DNA of 64,000 nucleotides from JAHEME01 sp034435035 (lineage in GTDB: Bacteria > Chloroflexota > Anaerolineae > Aggregatilineales > UBA3940), in the NCBI GenBank assembly GCA_034435035.1, contig DAOTXW010000061.1, forward strand, positions 1 through 64,000, in the 5' to 3' direction. Every line of letters begins with the position of its first letter. Position 1 is the stretch's first letter. Below, piece by piece: positions 51,020 through 60,441 of this stretch. The notes beneath the pieces are model-generated. The model had not been told where the DNA came from. It saw only the letters and a program-made list of their open reading frames with translations, and made no database searches. The position numbers and the translations under genes were made by a program.

Positions 51020-51033
51020 CCGATTCCACCCTG

Positions 51034-51073
51034 CCGGGAAGGCCCTGCCAGGGTCGGCGGGCCTTCCCGGTTT
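51034..51073 (+). terminator. Terminator after the lipoprotein gene
   Basis: The arms CCGGGAAGGCC (51034-51044) and GGCCTTCCCGG (51060-51070) enclose a 15-base loop and are followed by TTTGG. The T residues overlap the murJ -35 box. Confidence 0.65.
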
Positions 51074-51100
51074 GGCTGCCCCGGTGAGCCCGGCTATACT
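51072..51100 (+). promoter_or_regulatory. Promoter of murJ, apparently leaderless
   Basis: TTGGCT (51072-51077) and TATACT (51095-51100) are exactly 17 bases apart. The ATG begins seven bases after the -10 box, at the position expected for the first transcribed base, and no ribosome site precedes it. Confidence 0.6.
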
Positions 51101-51106
51101 GGCGGC

Positions 51107-52714
51107 ATGTCCGAGACCCTCGACTCCCCGCCCGCCGCGCTGTCGGGCGGCGGCGTGGCCCGCGCCGCCGGCCTGCTGGTGATCGGCTTCGTGCTCAGCC
51201 GCCTGCTGGGGCTGGCCCGCGAGATCGTGCTGGCGAGCGTCTTCGGAGCCAGCACCGACTATGAAGCCTACACCGCCGCCCTGCGTCCGCCCGATACGCT
51301 GTACCTGGTGGTCGCGGGCGGGGCGCTCGGCTCGGCGTTCATCCCCACCTTCGCGGCGTACCTGGCCGGGAACAACCGCCGCGAAGCCTGGCGGCTGGCG
51401 GGGACCATCGCCACCCTGATCACGATCGTGCTGGCGGCGCTGGCGGCGCTGCTGGCCGTCTTCGCTCGCCCGGTGGTGGCGCTGACTATCGGCGTCGGTT
51501 TTGAGCCGGCGGCGCAGGCGCTCACCGCCCGCCTGATGCAGATCATGCTGCTCACCCCGGCCATCTTCGGCCTCAGCGGGCTGCTGATGGGCATCCTGAA
51601 TTCGCACCAGCGCTTCCTGCTGCCCGCGCTGGCGCCGGCTCTGTACAACCTGGGCATCCTCTTCGGCGCGGGGGTGCTGTCGCGCTGGATCGGCATCTAC
51701 GGCCCGGCATGGGGCGCGGTGATCGGCGCGCTCCTGCACCTGATCGTTCAGATACCCGGCCTGATCGCCCTGCGGCCGTCGCTGGCGCCCTCGCTGGATG
51801 TGCGCCACCCCGGCGTGCGCGAGGTGGCCCGGCTGATCGCCCCGCGGATGCTGGGGCTGGCGGTGGTGCAGATCAACTTCTGGGTCAACCTGGCGCTGGC
51901 CTCGACGATGGCCGCCGGCAGCGTGGCAGCGCTGGCGCGGGCCTGGTTTGTGCTGCTGCTGCCGCAGGGCGTGATCGCCCAGTCGCTGGCCAACGCGGTC
52001 TTCCCGACCTTTTCGCTCCAGGCCGCCCGCGGCGATTCGCCGGGGCTGCAGCGCACGCTGGGGCAGGCGCTGCGGGCCGTGCTGTTCCTGTCGATCCCGG
52101 CTTCGGTAGGGCTGGCGCTGCTGCGCCTGCCGATCATCCGGCTGCTGTTCGAGCGCGGCGAGTTCCGGCTGCCGGACAGCCAGGCCGCGGCCTGGGCGCT
52201 GCTGTTCTACGATCTGGGGCTGGTAGCTCACTCGCTGGTGGAGGTGGTGACGCGGGCCTTCTACGCTCTGCACGACACCCGCACACCGGTGATCGTGGGC
52301 GGCGGCGCCATGCTGCTGAACGTGGCCCTGAGCTTCACGCTGATCCGCTTCATCGGGGAGCCGGGGACGCTGACGCACGGGCCGTTCGCCGGGCTGGCGC
52401 TGGCCAACACGCTGGCGACCTCGCTGGAGGGGCTGATCCTGCTGGCGCTGATCCGCCCACGGGTGGGCGGGCTGGATGGCCCGCGTCTGCTGGCCGGGGT
52501 CGGGCGGGCGCTGCTGGCCAGCGCGGGGATGGGCGTCGTGTTATGGCTCTGCCTGCCGCTGATCGACCGCGCCGGGCTGCTGATCGGCACGCTGGCGGCG
52601 CTGGCGGCGGGCGGGGCGGTGTTCGGCGGGCTGGCGTGGCTGCTGGGCAGCGAGGAAGCGCGGTTGTTCGCCGGGCTGGCGCTGCGCCGGCTGCGCCGCC
52701 CCGCTACCGGATGA
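51107..52714 (+). CDS. murJ: Lipid II flippase MurJ (MviN)
   Basis: A 535-residue MOP-superfamily protein with about 14 transmembrane helices. It flips lipid-linked peptidoglycan precursors, so it implies a murein wall. Typical marks are GFVLSRLLGLAREIVLASVFG (split here: residues 27-47), ALRPPDTLYLVVAGGALGSA with the essential arginine, FVLLLPQGVIAQSLANAVFPTFS and FERGEFRLPDSQAAAWALLFY. The sequence begins with a short Ser/Pro-rich segment. The promoter lies immediately upstream of the ATG. Its 3' end overlaps the convergent DUF212 gene by 11 bases. Confidence 0.93.
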   Translation: MSETLDSPPAALSGGGVARAAGLLVIGFVLSRLLGLAREIVLASVFGASTDYEAYTAALRPPDTLYLVVAGGALGSAFIPTFAAYLAGNNRREAWRLAGTIATLITIVLAALAALLAVFARPVVALTIGVGFEPAAQALTARLMQIMLLTPAIFGLSGLLMGILNSHQRFLLPALAPALYNLGILFGAGVLSRWIGIYGPAWGAVIGALLHLIVQIPGLIALRPSLAPSLDVRHPGVREVARLIAPRMLGLAVVQINFWVNLALASTMAAGSVAALARAWFVLLLPQGVIAQSLANAVFPTFSLQAARGDSPGLQRTLGQALRAVLFLSIPASVGLALLRLPIIRLLFERGEFRLPDSQAAAWALLFYDLGLVAHSLVEVVTRAFYALHDTRTPVIVGGGAMLLNVALSFTLIRFIGEPGTLTHGPFAGLALANTLATSLEGLILLALIRPRVGGLDGPRLLAGVGRALLASAGMGVVLWLCLPLIDRAGLLIGTLAALAAGGAVFGGLAWLLGSEEARLFAGLALRRLRRPATG

Positions 52715-53183
52715 ACAGCGGCTGCGCGAGCAGCTTCCAGCCCAGCATGATCAGCACGCCGAAGGCCACGCCGGCGATCACCTCCCAGCGGCTGTGCCCC
52801 AGGATCTCATCGAACTGAATCGCCTCCAGCGGATGCCCGCTGAGCACCTCAGCGATGATGACGTTCAGGGCGCGGGCGTGGCGCCCTGCCTGCCGCCGGA
52901 CGCCCGCGGCATCGTAGGTCACGATCATCGCCAGCACCACGGCGATGGCAAACCCCGGCGAGTCAAAACCCTGCTCCAGGCCCAGGCCCGTCGCCAGCCC
53001 GCTGACCATCGCCGAGTGCGAGCTGGGCATGCCGCCCGTTTCGGCCAGATGATGCCAGTCCCATTCGCGGGTGCGCCAGTAGTAGGTCAGCGGTTTGAGG
53101 AACTGAGCGAGCGCACTGCAGACGATCGCCACCCAGAGCACATCATTGGCGATCAGCTCACGGATTATCGCAGAGAGTGCCAT
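52704..53183 (-). CDS. Divergent PAP2 family (DUF212) protein
   Basis: A 159-residue membrane protein of the DUF212 family, distant relatives of acid phosphatase/vanadium haloperoxidases. The conserved TGGMPSSHSAMVSGL (about 49-63) resembles the PAP2 phosphate-binding motif, and VTYDAAGVRRQAGRHARALN (about 88-107) is the second family block. Three or four transmembrane helices frame them. It is presumed to act on a phospholipid or isoprenoid phosphate. Its start codon abuts the xseB stop with no gap, so it belongs to the xseA-xseB transcript. Confidence 0.88.
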   Translation of the reverse strand: MALSAIIRELIANDVLWVAIVCSALAQFLKPLTYYWRTREWDWHHLAETGGMPSSHSAMVSGLATGLGLEQGFDSPGFAIAVVLAMIVTYDAAGVRRQAGRHARALNVIIAEVLSGHPLEAIQFDEILGHSRWEVIAGVAFGVLIMLGWKLLAQPLFIR

Positions 53184-53387
53184 CTATTTCCCCTCGTCGG
53201 CAGGGCCGCTGAGAGTCTCCAGCCGCAGCTCGGCCTGATCCAGCAGCTGCCCGCACAACGCGGCCAGCCGCTGACCTTCCTCAAACAGGGCCAGCGACTC
53301 TTCCAGCGGCAGGTCGCCCGCTTCCAGCCGGGCGACGATGTCTTCCAGCCGCGTCAGCGCTTCTTCAAAGGTCAGTGGCTCGGACAT
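53184..53387 (-). CDS. xseB: Exodeoxyribonuclease VII small subunit
   Basis: A 67-residue small subunit of ExoVII. It is an all-helical hairpin with the family pattern LTFEEALTRLEDIVARLEAG and LPLEESLALFEEGQRLAALC. Several copies bind the large subunit and are needed for activity on single-stranded DNA. The ATG at 53387 has an AGGA box upstream. A hairpin with arms GAGCCGC/GCGGCTC (53407-53430) lies in the 55-base gap after xseA and may adjust the subunit ratio. Confidence 0.93.
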   Translation of the reverse strand: MSEPLTFEEALTRLEDIVARLEAGDLPLEESLALFEEGQRLAALCGQLLDQAELRLETLSGPADEGK

Positions 53388-53442
53388 CGCTTTATCCTGT
53401 GCTCTTGAGCCGCGAATCAGGGGGCGGCTCGTGCGAGCGCGG

Positions 53443-54678
53443 TCACTCAGGCGGATCGACGGTTGCACGCAGGCGGCCTTCCGCCAGCCGGATAGCGAGC
53501 CGGTCGCCGGGCGCGACCGCAGCGGCGCGGCGCAGCACCCCCCCCTCTGGCCCCTGCACGATGGCATAGCCGCGGGCCAGTGTCGCCTCCGGGCTGACGG
53601 CGGCCAGCGTATGGGTCAGCCCGGCCAGCCGCGCCCGCCGCAGCGCGGCCTGCCCGCGCAGCGACCGACCGGCGCGCTCCAGCAGATCATCGACGCGCTG
53701 GCGAGCCTCGGCAATCGCGCGGTGGGGCGAAGCCCGGTCCAGCCGGAGACCGGCCCGATCCACCTGCCGGCGGCGATCCGCCAGCCCGGCGGCGAAGGCG
53801 TCGGCCAGCCGGCCAGCGGCCCCTGCCAGCCACAGGCGCCAATCGTCCGCCGTCACCGGGGTGACCAGCTCCGCCGCCGCCGACGGGGTCGGCGCGCGCA
53901 GGTCGGCAGCGAAATCCGCCAGTGTGAAGTCAGTCTCATGCCCCACCCCGGTGATTACCGGCAGACGGCTGGCGGCGATGGCCCGCACCACGCGCTCATC
54001 GTTGAAGCACCACAGGTCTTCCAGCGATCCGCCGCCGCGCACCAGCAGGATGACCTCGGGGGCCGGGTGGGCGTTCAGCGCCGCCAGCGCCGCGACGATC
54101 TGCGGCGGGGCGGCTTCGCCCTGTACGGAGGCCGGGGCCAGGATGGCCCGCGCCAGCGGATTGCGCCGCCCGATCACGGTCAGCACATCCTGCAGGGCGG
54201 CGGTCTGAGGCCCGGTGACGATGCCGATCCCCTGCGGGCGGTCGGGCAGCGGGCGCTTGCGCGCCGGGTCAAACAGGCCCTCGGCCCCCAGCCGCGCCTT
54301 GAGCGCCTCGAACTGCGCGTGCAGATCGCCCAGGCCGGCGGGCCGCAGCGCCCGGCACACCAGCTGATACTGCCCGCGGGCCTCGTAGACCCCCAGGCGG
54401 CCCTGCGCGACCACCCGTTCGCCGCCGGACGGCATCGCCAGCCCGCGAGCCTGCTGTGCCAGCACATCGCTGCGCCACATCACGCACGCCAGCTCCGCCC
54501 CGGCGTCCTTGAGGGTGAAGTAGGCGTGCCCGGAGCCGGACATCACGCGCAGGTTGGAAACCTCGCCCTCCACCGTGAGATCCTGCAGGCGGTAGTCGGT
54601 TTCCAGCAGCTGGCGCACGTAGCGCGTCAGCGCCGAGACGGTCCAGCGGGCAGGTGGTGTGAACGGTTCGGCCTCCAT
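53443..54678 (-). CDS. xseA: Exodeoxyribonuclease VII large subunit
   Basis: A 411-residue catalytic subunit of ExoVII. The N-terminal OB-fold (about 8-105: WTVSALTRYVRQLLETDYRL, EGEVSNLRVMSGSGHAYFTL) binds single strands. The catalytic domain has IGIVTGPQTAALQDVLTVI, VILLVRGGGSLEDLWCFNDE and PVITGVGHETDFTLADFAAD (the conserved Gly-His-Glu-x-Asp). A helical segment (about 270-350) and a beta tail (ATLARGYAIVQ) follow. The ATG at 54678 has AAGGG five bases upstream. It is first in xseA-xseB-DUF212 and divergent from rbsK. Confidence 0.93.
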   Translation of the reverse strand: MEAEPFTPPARWTVSALTRYVRQLLETDYRLQDLTVEGEVSNLRVMSGSGHAYFTLKDAGAELACVMWRSDVLAQQARGLAMPSGGERVVAQGRLGVYEARGQYQLVCRALRPAGLGDLHAQFEALKARLGAEGLFDPARKRPLPDRPQGIGIVTGPQTAALQDVLTVIGRRNPLARAILAPASVQGEAAPPQIVAALAALNAHPAPEVILLVRGGGSLEDLWCFNDERVVRAIAASRLPVITGVGHETDFTLADFAADLRAPTPSAAAELVTPVTADDWRLWLAGAAGRLADAFAAGLADRRRQVDRAGLRLDRASPHRAIAEARQRVDDLLERAGRSLRGQAALRRARLAGLTHTLAAVSPEATLARGYAIVQGPEGGVLRRAAAVAPGDRLAIRLAEGRLRATVDPPE

Positions 54679-54747
54679 AGCGCCCTTAGTGCAGGTGGGG
54701 CGAAGTGCCCCCTGTTTCCCGGGTGGGTAGACAGCCCAACTGCCAGC

Positions 54748-54798
54748 GTGTTTCGCGGCGAGGCCCCTATCCCCGGTGCCCTGTGCGCCGCGAAACAC
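54748..54798. repeat. 13-base inverted repeat between xseA and rbsK
   Basis: GTGTTTCGCGGCG (54748-54760) and its exact complement CGCCGCGAAACAC (54786-54798) flank a 25-base spacer. It could form a hairpin in the xseA leader. No T-tract follows on either strand. Confidence 0.55.
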
Positions 54799-54839
54799 TA
54801 GCTTACACGCAGCGAGGGAGCGCCACAAGCGCCCGCCCC

Positions 54840-54870
54840 CGACGTGCCTTCCACCCGATCGGTGTACAAT
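54840..54870 (+). promoter_or_regulatory. Weak promoter of rbsK
   Basis: TACAAT (54865-54870) is a good -10 box, but no clear -35 lies at the right distance (nearest GACGTG, 18 bases upstream). The start would leave a leader of about 45 bases. Confidence 0.35.
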
Positions 54871-54922
54871 GGGGGTCTGCCGCTGCTGGCAGGCTCCGAC
54901 CTCTCTCGCCCGGAGGAAGCCG

Positions 54923-55852
54923 GTGACCCTCGTTGTCTTTGGCAGCATCAACCTGGACCTGACGGCTTATGCGCCGCGCCTGCCCCGCCCCGGCGAGACG
55001 CTGCTGGGCCGCTCCTTCCTGACCGTCACCGGCGGCAAGGGAGCCAACCAGGCCGCCGCCGCCGCCCGGCTGGGCGCCGTCACCCGGATGATCGGGCGCG
55101 TGGGCGATGATGCCTTCGGGCGCGAGGCGCTGGCCGCGCTGGCTGCCGAGGGCATCGACATGGCCGGCGTGGCCGTGGACTCCGCGCAGCGCACCGGGCT
55201 GGGGGTGATCTGCGTGGACGATGCCGCCGAGAACGCCATCATCGTCATCTCCGGCGCCAACATGGCCCTCGGCGAGCCGGATGTGGCCCGCTGCACGCAG
55301 GCCCTCGCCGATGCCCGCGCCCTGCTGCTCCAGCTGGAAGTGCCGCTGGCGGCGAATCTCGCCGCCGCCCGCGCCGCCCATGAGCGCGGCGTGACGGTTA
55401 TCCTGGATCCGGCCCCCGCCCCGGCGCAGCCCCTGCCCGCCGATCTGTACCCGCTGATCGACGTGATCACGCCCAATGAGGTGGAGGCCGAAGCGCTGAC
55501 CGGCATCCGCCCGGAGACGCCGGAGGAGGCGGCCCGCGCCGCCGCCGATCTGCGCGCCCGCGGGGCGCGGGCCGCCGTCATCAAGCTGGGGGCGCGCGGG
55601 GCGGTCTTCGCCGGGGAGGCCGGCGCGGGCTTCGTGCCGCCGTTCCCGGTGCAGGCCGTGGACAGCGTGGCGGCGGGCGATGCATTCAACGGGGCGCTGG
55701 CGGCGGCGCTGGCGGCGGGCTTCCCGCTGCCGGAAGCGGTCCGCCGGGGCGCGGCAGCCGGGGCCATCGCCGTGACCCGGCCCGGCGCCCTGCCCTCGAT
55801 GCCGCATCGGGCCGAACTCGACGACCTGCTCACCCACGGAAGGCCGGCATGA
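54923..55852 (+). CDS. rbsK: Ribokinase
   Basis: A 309-residue PfkB-family sugar kinase best matching ribokinase, which makes ribose 5-phosphate. The N-terminal signature VVFGSINLDLTAYAPRLPRP and the substrate-binding TVTGGKGANQAAAAARLGA (about 35-53) are characteristic. The anion-hole/catalytic motif is VDSVAAGDAFNGAL (about 252-265), with the catalytic Asp in AGD. The GTG start has GGAGGAAG six bases upstream. The stop overlaps the nucleoside hydrolase start (ATGA), which supports ribose from nucleosides as the substrate. Confidence 0.9.
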   Translation: MTLVVFGSINLDLTAYAPRLPRPGETLLGRSFLTVTGGKGANQAAAAARLGAVTRMIGRVGDDAFGREALAALAAEGIDMAGVAVDSAQRTGLGVICVDDAAENAIIVISGANMALGEPDVARCTQALADARALLLQLEVPLAANLAAARAAHERGVTVILDPAPAPAQPLPADLYPLIDVITPNEVEAEALTGIRPETPEEAARAAADLRARGARAAVIKLGARGAVFAGEAGAGFVPPFPVQAVDSVAAGDAFNGALAAALAAGFPLPEAVRRGAAAGAIAVTRPGALPSMPHRAELDDLLTHGRPA

Positions 55853-56784
55853 CCACCCGTCTGATCATCGATACCGATCCCGGCGTGGACGACGCCCACG
55901 CCATCCTGCTGGCCTTCGCGCACCCCGACGCCCGCGTCGAGGCGCTGACCACCGTCGCCGGCAACGCCGCGCTGGAGCAGACGACCCGCAACGCCTGCAC
56001 GATTCTGGAGGTCCTGGGCCGCGCCGGGGTGCCCGTCTACGCGGGCTGCGACCGGCCGCTGCTGGGGGGCCGGCACGACGCCGCCTATGTCCACGGCAGC
56101 GACGGCCTGGGCGACAGCGGCTTCCCGCCGCCCCGGCGCGGCCCGGCAGATGAGCACGCCGTCCACGCCCTGATCCGCCTGGCCAGCCAGTCGCCCGGCG
56201 AGATCACCCTGTGCGCCATCGGCCCCCTGACCAACCTCGCGCTCGCCGTCCGGCTCGATCCGGGCCTGCCGGGCCGGTTCCGGCGGCTGGTGGTGATGGG
56301 CGGCGCGATCCGCGGCATGGGCAACATGGCCGCCGCGCCCTCCGCCGAGTTCAACGTGTGGAGCGACCCGGAGGCGGCGGCCATCGTGCTGGACGCCTGG
56401 CCGGGCCTCGACCTGATCTCGTGGGAAACCACCGTCGCGCACGGGCTGGATGAGGCGCAGATCGCGGCGCTGATGTCGGTCGATACCCCGCGCGGGGAGT
56501 TTTTCCGCCGCATCACCGGGCCGATGCTGGCCTACGTCCGCGATGTGCTCAGGCAGCCGCGTCTTTTCGCCCCGGACTCGCTGGCGGTCGCCGCGGCGCT
56601 GGAGCCGGGCATCGTGCTGGAGGCCGCGCATCATCCTGTGCAGGTCGAGCTGGCCGGGGCGCACACCCGGGGGCAGACGACGGTGGACTGGCACGGCCTG
56701 ACCGGGCGGCCGCCCAACGCCCGGCTGGTGCTGGCGATCGACCGGGGGCGCTTCTGGGATCTGCTGCGGGCTTCGCTGGCCTGA
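55849..56784 (+). CDS. Inosine-uridine-preferring nucleoside hydrolase
   Basis: A 311-residue ribonucleoside hydrolase that cleaves the N-glycosidic bond to base plus ribose. The calcium and ribose site is the family hallmark IDTDPGVDDAHAILL (about 7-21). GPLTNLALAVRLDP and VVMGGAIRGMGNMAAAPSAEFNVWSDPEAA follow, shown as two parts of the active-site loop (about 125-180). The last catalytic Asp/His region is ETTVAHGLD with the C-terminal TTVDWHGL. Ribose released here is the substrate of the overlapping ribokinase, so the two form a salvage pair. Confidence 0.93.
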   Translation: MTTRLIIDTDPGVDDAHAILLAFAHPDARVEALTTVAGNAALEQTTRNACTILEVLGRAGVPVYAGCDRPLLGGRHDAAYVHGSDGLGDSGFPPPRRGPADEHAVHALIRLASQSPGEITLCAIGPLTNLALAVRLDPGLPGRFRRLVVMGGAIRGMGNMAAAPSAEFNVWSDPEAAAIVLDAWPGLDLISWETTVAHGLDEAQIAALMSVDTPRGEFFRRITGPMLAYVRDVLRQPRLFAPDSLAVAAALEPGIVLEAAHHPVQVELAGAHTRGQTTVDWHGLTGRPPNARLVLAIDRGRFWDLLRASLA

Positions 56785-56831
56785 GCCGCGGCGCCGCCGA
56801 TTGGCCCGCCCGATCGGAGGGGCAGCGTCTG

Positions 56832-56859
56832 TTGACTCTGGCCCGCCAGACACTAGAAT
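56832..56859 (+). promoter_or_regulatory. Promoter of the J-protein gene
   Basis: TTGACT (56832-56837) and TAGAAT (56854-56859) are 16 bases apart, followed by a leader of about 25 bases. No CIRCE-type inverted repeat is present. Confidence 0.65.
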
Positions 56860-56890
56860 CAATGGTAGACCAAGCGGATCGCAGGATAGC

Positions 56891-57844
56891 ATGGATTATA
56901 AGGATTACTATCAGATACTCGGCGTCCCTCGCAACGCCGACACTAAAACCATCAAGAAGGCGTACCGGGAGCTGGCACGCCAGTATCACCCGGACGTCAA
57001 CAAAAGCCCTGAAGCCGAAGCCCGCTTCAAAGAGATCAACGAAGCCCACGAGGTCCTGAGCGACCCGGAAAAGCGCCGCAAGTACGATCAGCTGGGCAGC
57101 AGCTATCAGGCCTGGCAGCAGCGCGGCGGTGCGCCGGGCGGCTTTGACTGGAGCCAGTGGTTCACCCCGGCCAGCGCACCCGGCGCCGCCGGCGGGATGG
57201 GCGGGTTCTCGGACTTCTTCGAGGCGATCTTCGGCGGGATGGGCGGCCTGGGCGGCAGCGTGCAGTACACCAGCCTGGACGAGCTGCTGCGCGGCGGACG
57301 CGCTGCCCCCCGGCAGAGCCGCGGCCGCGACCTGGATGCCGAGGTCGCCATCACGCTGGAAGAAGCCTATCACGGCACCACGCGCCTGCTGTCCAAGGAT
57401 GGCCGGCGGCTGCAGGTGAAGATCCCGCGCGGGGCGCGCACCGGGACCCGCGTCCGCATCGCCGGCGAGGGCGGCAGGAGCCGCAGCGGTCAGGCCGGCG
57501 ATCTGTACCTGAACGTCACCGTGCAGGAGGACGAACGCTACGAACGGCAGGGCGACGATCTGTATGAGGATATCACCATCGACCTGTACACGGCGCTGCT
57601 GGGCGGCGAAGTGCAGGTGCCGACCCTGACCGGCAGCGTGACCCTGCGCATCAACCCCGGCACGCAGCCGGGTCAGCTCGTGCGGATCAAGGGACGCGGG
57701 ATGCCGGTGCTGCGCCACAAAGAGACCTACGGCGACCTGTATGTGCGGATCAACGTCGATCTGCCCCGCGACCTGACCGCGCGCGAGCGCGCCCTGTACC
57801 GGGAGCTGGCCGCCCTGCGCGGCCATGCCCCGCGGCCCGAATGA
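56891..57844 (+). CDS. J-domain co-chaperone of the CbpA/DnaJ type II class
   Basis: A 317-residue Hsp40. The J domain (residues 1-70) has the DnaK-stimulating HPD in ARQYHPDVNKSP. A Gly/Phe-rich region (about 80-150) includes GGMGGFSDFFEAIFGGMG. Then come two beta-sandwich substrate-binding domains (about 160-310: DLDAEVAITLEEAYHGTTRL, LNVTVQEDERYERQGDDLY). The cysteine-rich zinc domain of DnaJ is absent, giving the type II (CbpA-like) layout. DnaK and GrpE are not in the window. It directly precedes a HtrA-type protease, so the pair suggests protein quality control. Confidence 0.92.
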   Translation: MDYKDYYQILGVPRNADTKTIKKAYRELARQYHPDVNKSPEAEARFKEINEAHEVLSDPEKRRKYDQLGSSYQAWQQRGGAPGGFDWSQWFTPASAPGAAGGMGGFSDFFEAIFGGMGGLGGSVQYTSLDELLRGGRAAPRQSRGRDLDAEVAITLEEAYHGTTRLLSKDGRRLQVKIPRGARTGTRVRIAGEGGRSRSGQAGDLYLNVTVQEDERYERQGDDLYEDITIDLYTALLGGEVQVPTLTGSVTLRINPGTQPGQLVRIKGRGMPVLRHKETYGDLYVRINVDLPRDLTARERALYRELAALRGHAPRPE

Positions 57845-57905
57845 GCCGCGCCGGCAGCGATCGGGCTGCCGGGCGTGCCGCAGAATGAGATGCCTCTTGA
57901 AGACC

Positions 57906-59087
<1,182 letters not shown>

Positions 59088-59207
59088 ACGGGGGCTGCGC
59101 GCCGCGCCGGTGAGCCTCTCTGGGCGATGATTACGGGCTTCACCGGCAGGGGTATGGCCGGTTTAATGGCCTCGTCCGGACGGTTCAACTTACCAAGGAG
59201 TGGTGGA

Positions 59208-60317
59208 ATGTTCGAGCGCACCGATCTTGAAACACTCGCCGCTTTTGAAGGCACGCAGCCAATCGTGAGTCTCTACCTCAACATGCCGGCGCATCTGCGG
59301 GGCACGCCTGAGGCGTACCGGGCACGCCTGAAGTCGCTGCTGCGGCAGGTCAACGGGCACGCGCCGCGCCCGGATATGGAGATGATCGAACGGTTCTTCG
59401 ACCGCGAGTTTGACTGGACCGGTCGGAGCGCGGTGGTGTTCTCAGGCCAGCAGGATAATCTGTGGAAGGTCTACCAGTTCGCGGTACCCCTGCGGAGCTA
59501 CATCCACGTGGGCCGCAAACCGTTGATCGCCCCGCTGGCCGACCTGATGGACACCTACGGCAGTTACATCGTCGCGTCGCTCGATCACCAGTCGATTCGC
59601 CTGTACCACTTTCATCTGGGCGAGCTGGTCAAGTCGGAGGAGGCGAGCGGGGAGACCGTCCGCAACATCAGCGCCAGCGGGGGCAACCGCGGCGCCGGGA
59701 TCGTGCGCGGCCAGGATCCGATGGCCCACAAGCGCGAGATTGTGCGCAGCAACATGAAGCTGTTTGCCGGGACGCTGGATATCTTCAGCCGCGGCCAGCC
59801 GACCGCGCTGCTGCTGGCCGGCCCGGAGGAGGCTGTCAGCCAGTTCCGGGAGGTGCTGAGCGCCTCCTGGCGCAGCCGCCTGCAGGGCGCGCTGGCGCTG
59901 CCGCATAATGCGTCGGAGAAGGAGGTCCGCGAGCGCTCGCTGGAGGTGCTCCAGGCCGCCCAGAAGGCCCGGCAGGAGAAGCTGGTGGAGACGATCCGCA
60001 CCGCCGCCGCCAAACAGGCCAACGGGACGGTCGGCATTGAGCCTACGCTGGACGCGCTGCATGCTGGCCGGGTGCAGGCGCTGGCCCTCGTGGAAGGGCT
60101 GGAGGCTCCCGGCTTCCGCTGCACAGGCTGCGGCTACGGCACCACCGTGGCCGCGGAGCGGTGCCAGTTCTGCGGGCAGCCGCTGGCGCAGGTCGCCAAC
60201 GCCGCCGAACACGCCGTCCGGCAGGCCATCGAGCAGGGCGCGACCGTGGAGTTTCTGGAGGAAGACACCCCGGCTGCCCGGCAGCTTGACGGCATGGGCG
60301 CCCTGCTGCGATACTGA
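59208..60317 (+). CDS. Bacterial eRF1-like protein (baeRF family)
   Basis: A 369-residue protein resembling the bacterial archaeo-eukaryotic release-factor homologues (baeRF family 10 or similar). The N-terminal domain begins PIVSLYLNMPAHLRGTPEAY. A middle RNase H-like domain (about 130-255) has YGSYIVASLDHQSIRLYHFH and ALLLAGPEEAVSQFREVL. The C-terminal eRF1_3-like domain (about 265-369) carries a zinc ribbon (CTGCGYG and CQFCG) and ends in a strand like VEFLEEDTPAARQLDGMGAL. These proteins are thought to act on stalled ribosomes. The start is fixed by AAGGAG seven bases upstream. Confidence 0.8.
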   Translation: MFERTDLETLAAFEGTQPIVSLYLNMPAHLRGTPEAYRARLKSLLRQVNGHAPRPDMEMIERFFDREFDWTGRSAVVFSGQQDNLWKVYQFAVPLRSYIHVGRKPLIAPLADLMDTYGSYIVASLDHQSIRLYHFHLGELVKSEEASGETVRNISASGGNRGAGIVRGQDPMAHKREIVRSNMKLFAGTLDIFSRGQPTALLLAGPEEAVSQFREVLSASWRSRLQGALALPHNASEKEVRERSLEVLQAAQKARQEKLVETIRTAAAKQANGTVGIEPTLDALHAGRVQALALVEGLEAPGFRCTGCGYGTTVAAERCQFCGQPLAQVANAAEHAVRQAIEQGATVEFLEEDTPAARQLDGMGALLRY

Positions 60318-60441
60318 CACCCGAGTCGCAGCGGCATGACACCACAGGCAGGTCGCGGTGCACCGGCATCGCGGCCTGCCCCCTATCCTGCCAGGCCGCC
60401 CGCCCCGTCGCTGGCCGGCGCGCCCCATCTGAGGAAGCCTG

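Noticed and set aside
54748..54798. Ends of an insertion sequence
   Set aside because: The arms are only 25 bases apart, no transposase is present and no target duplication is visible.
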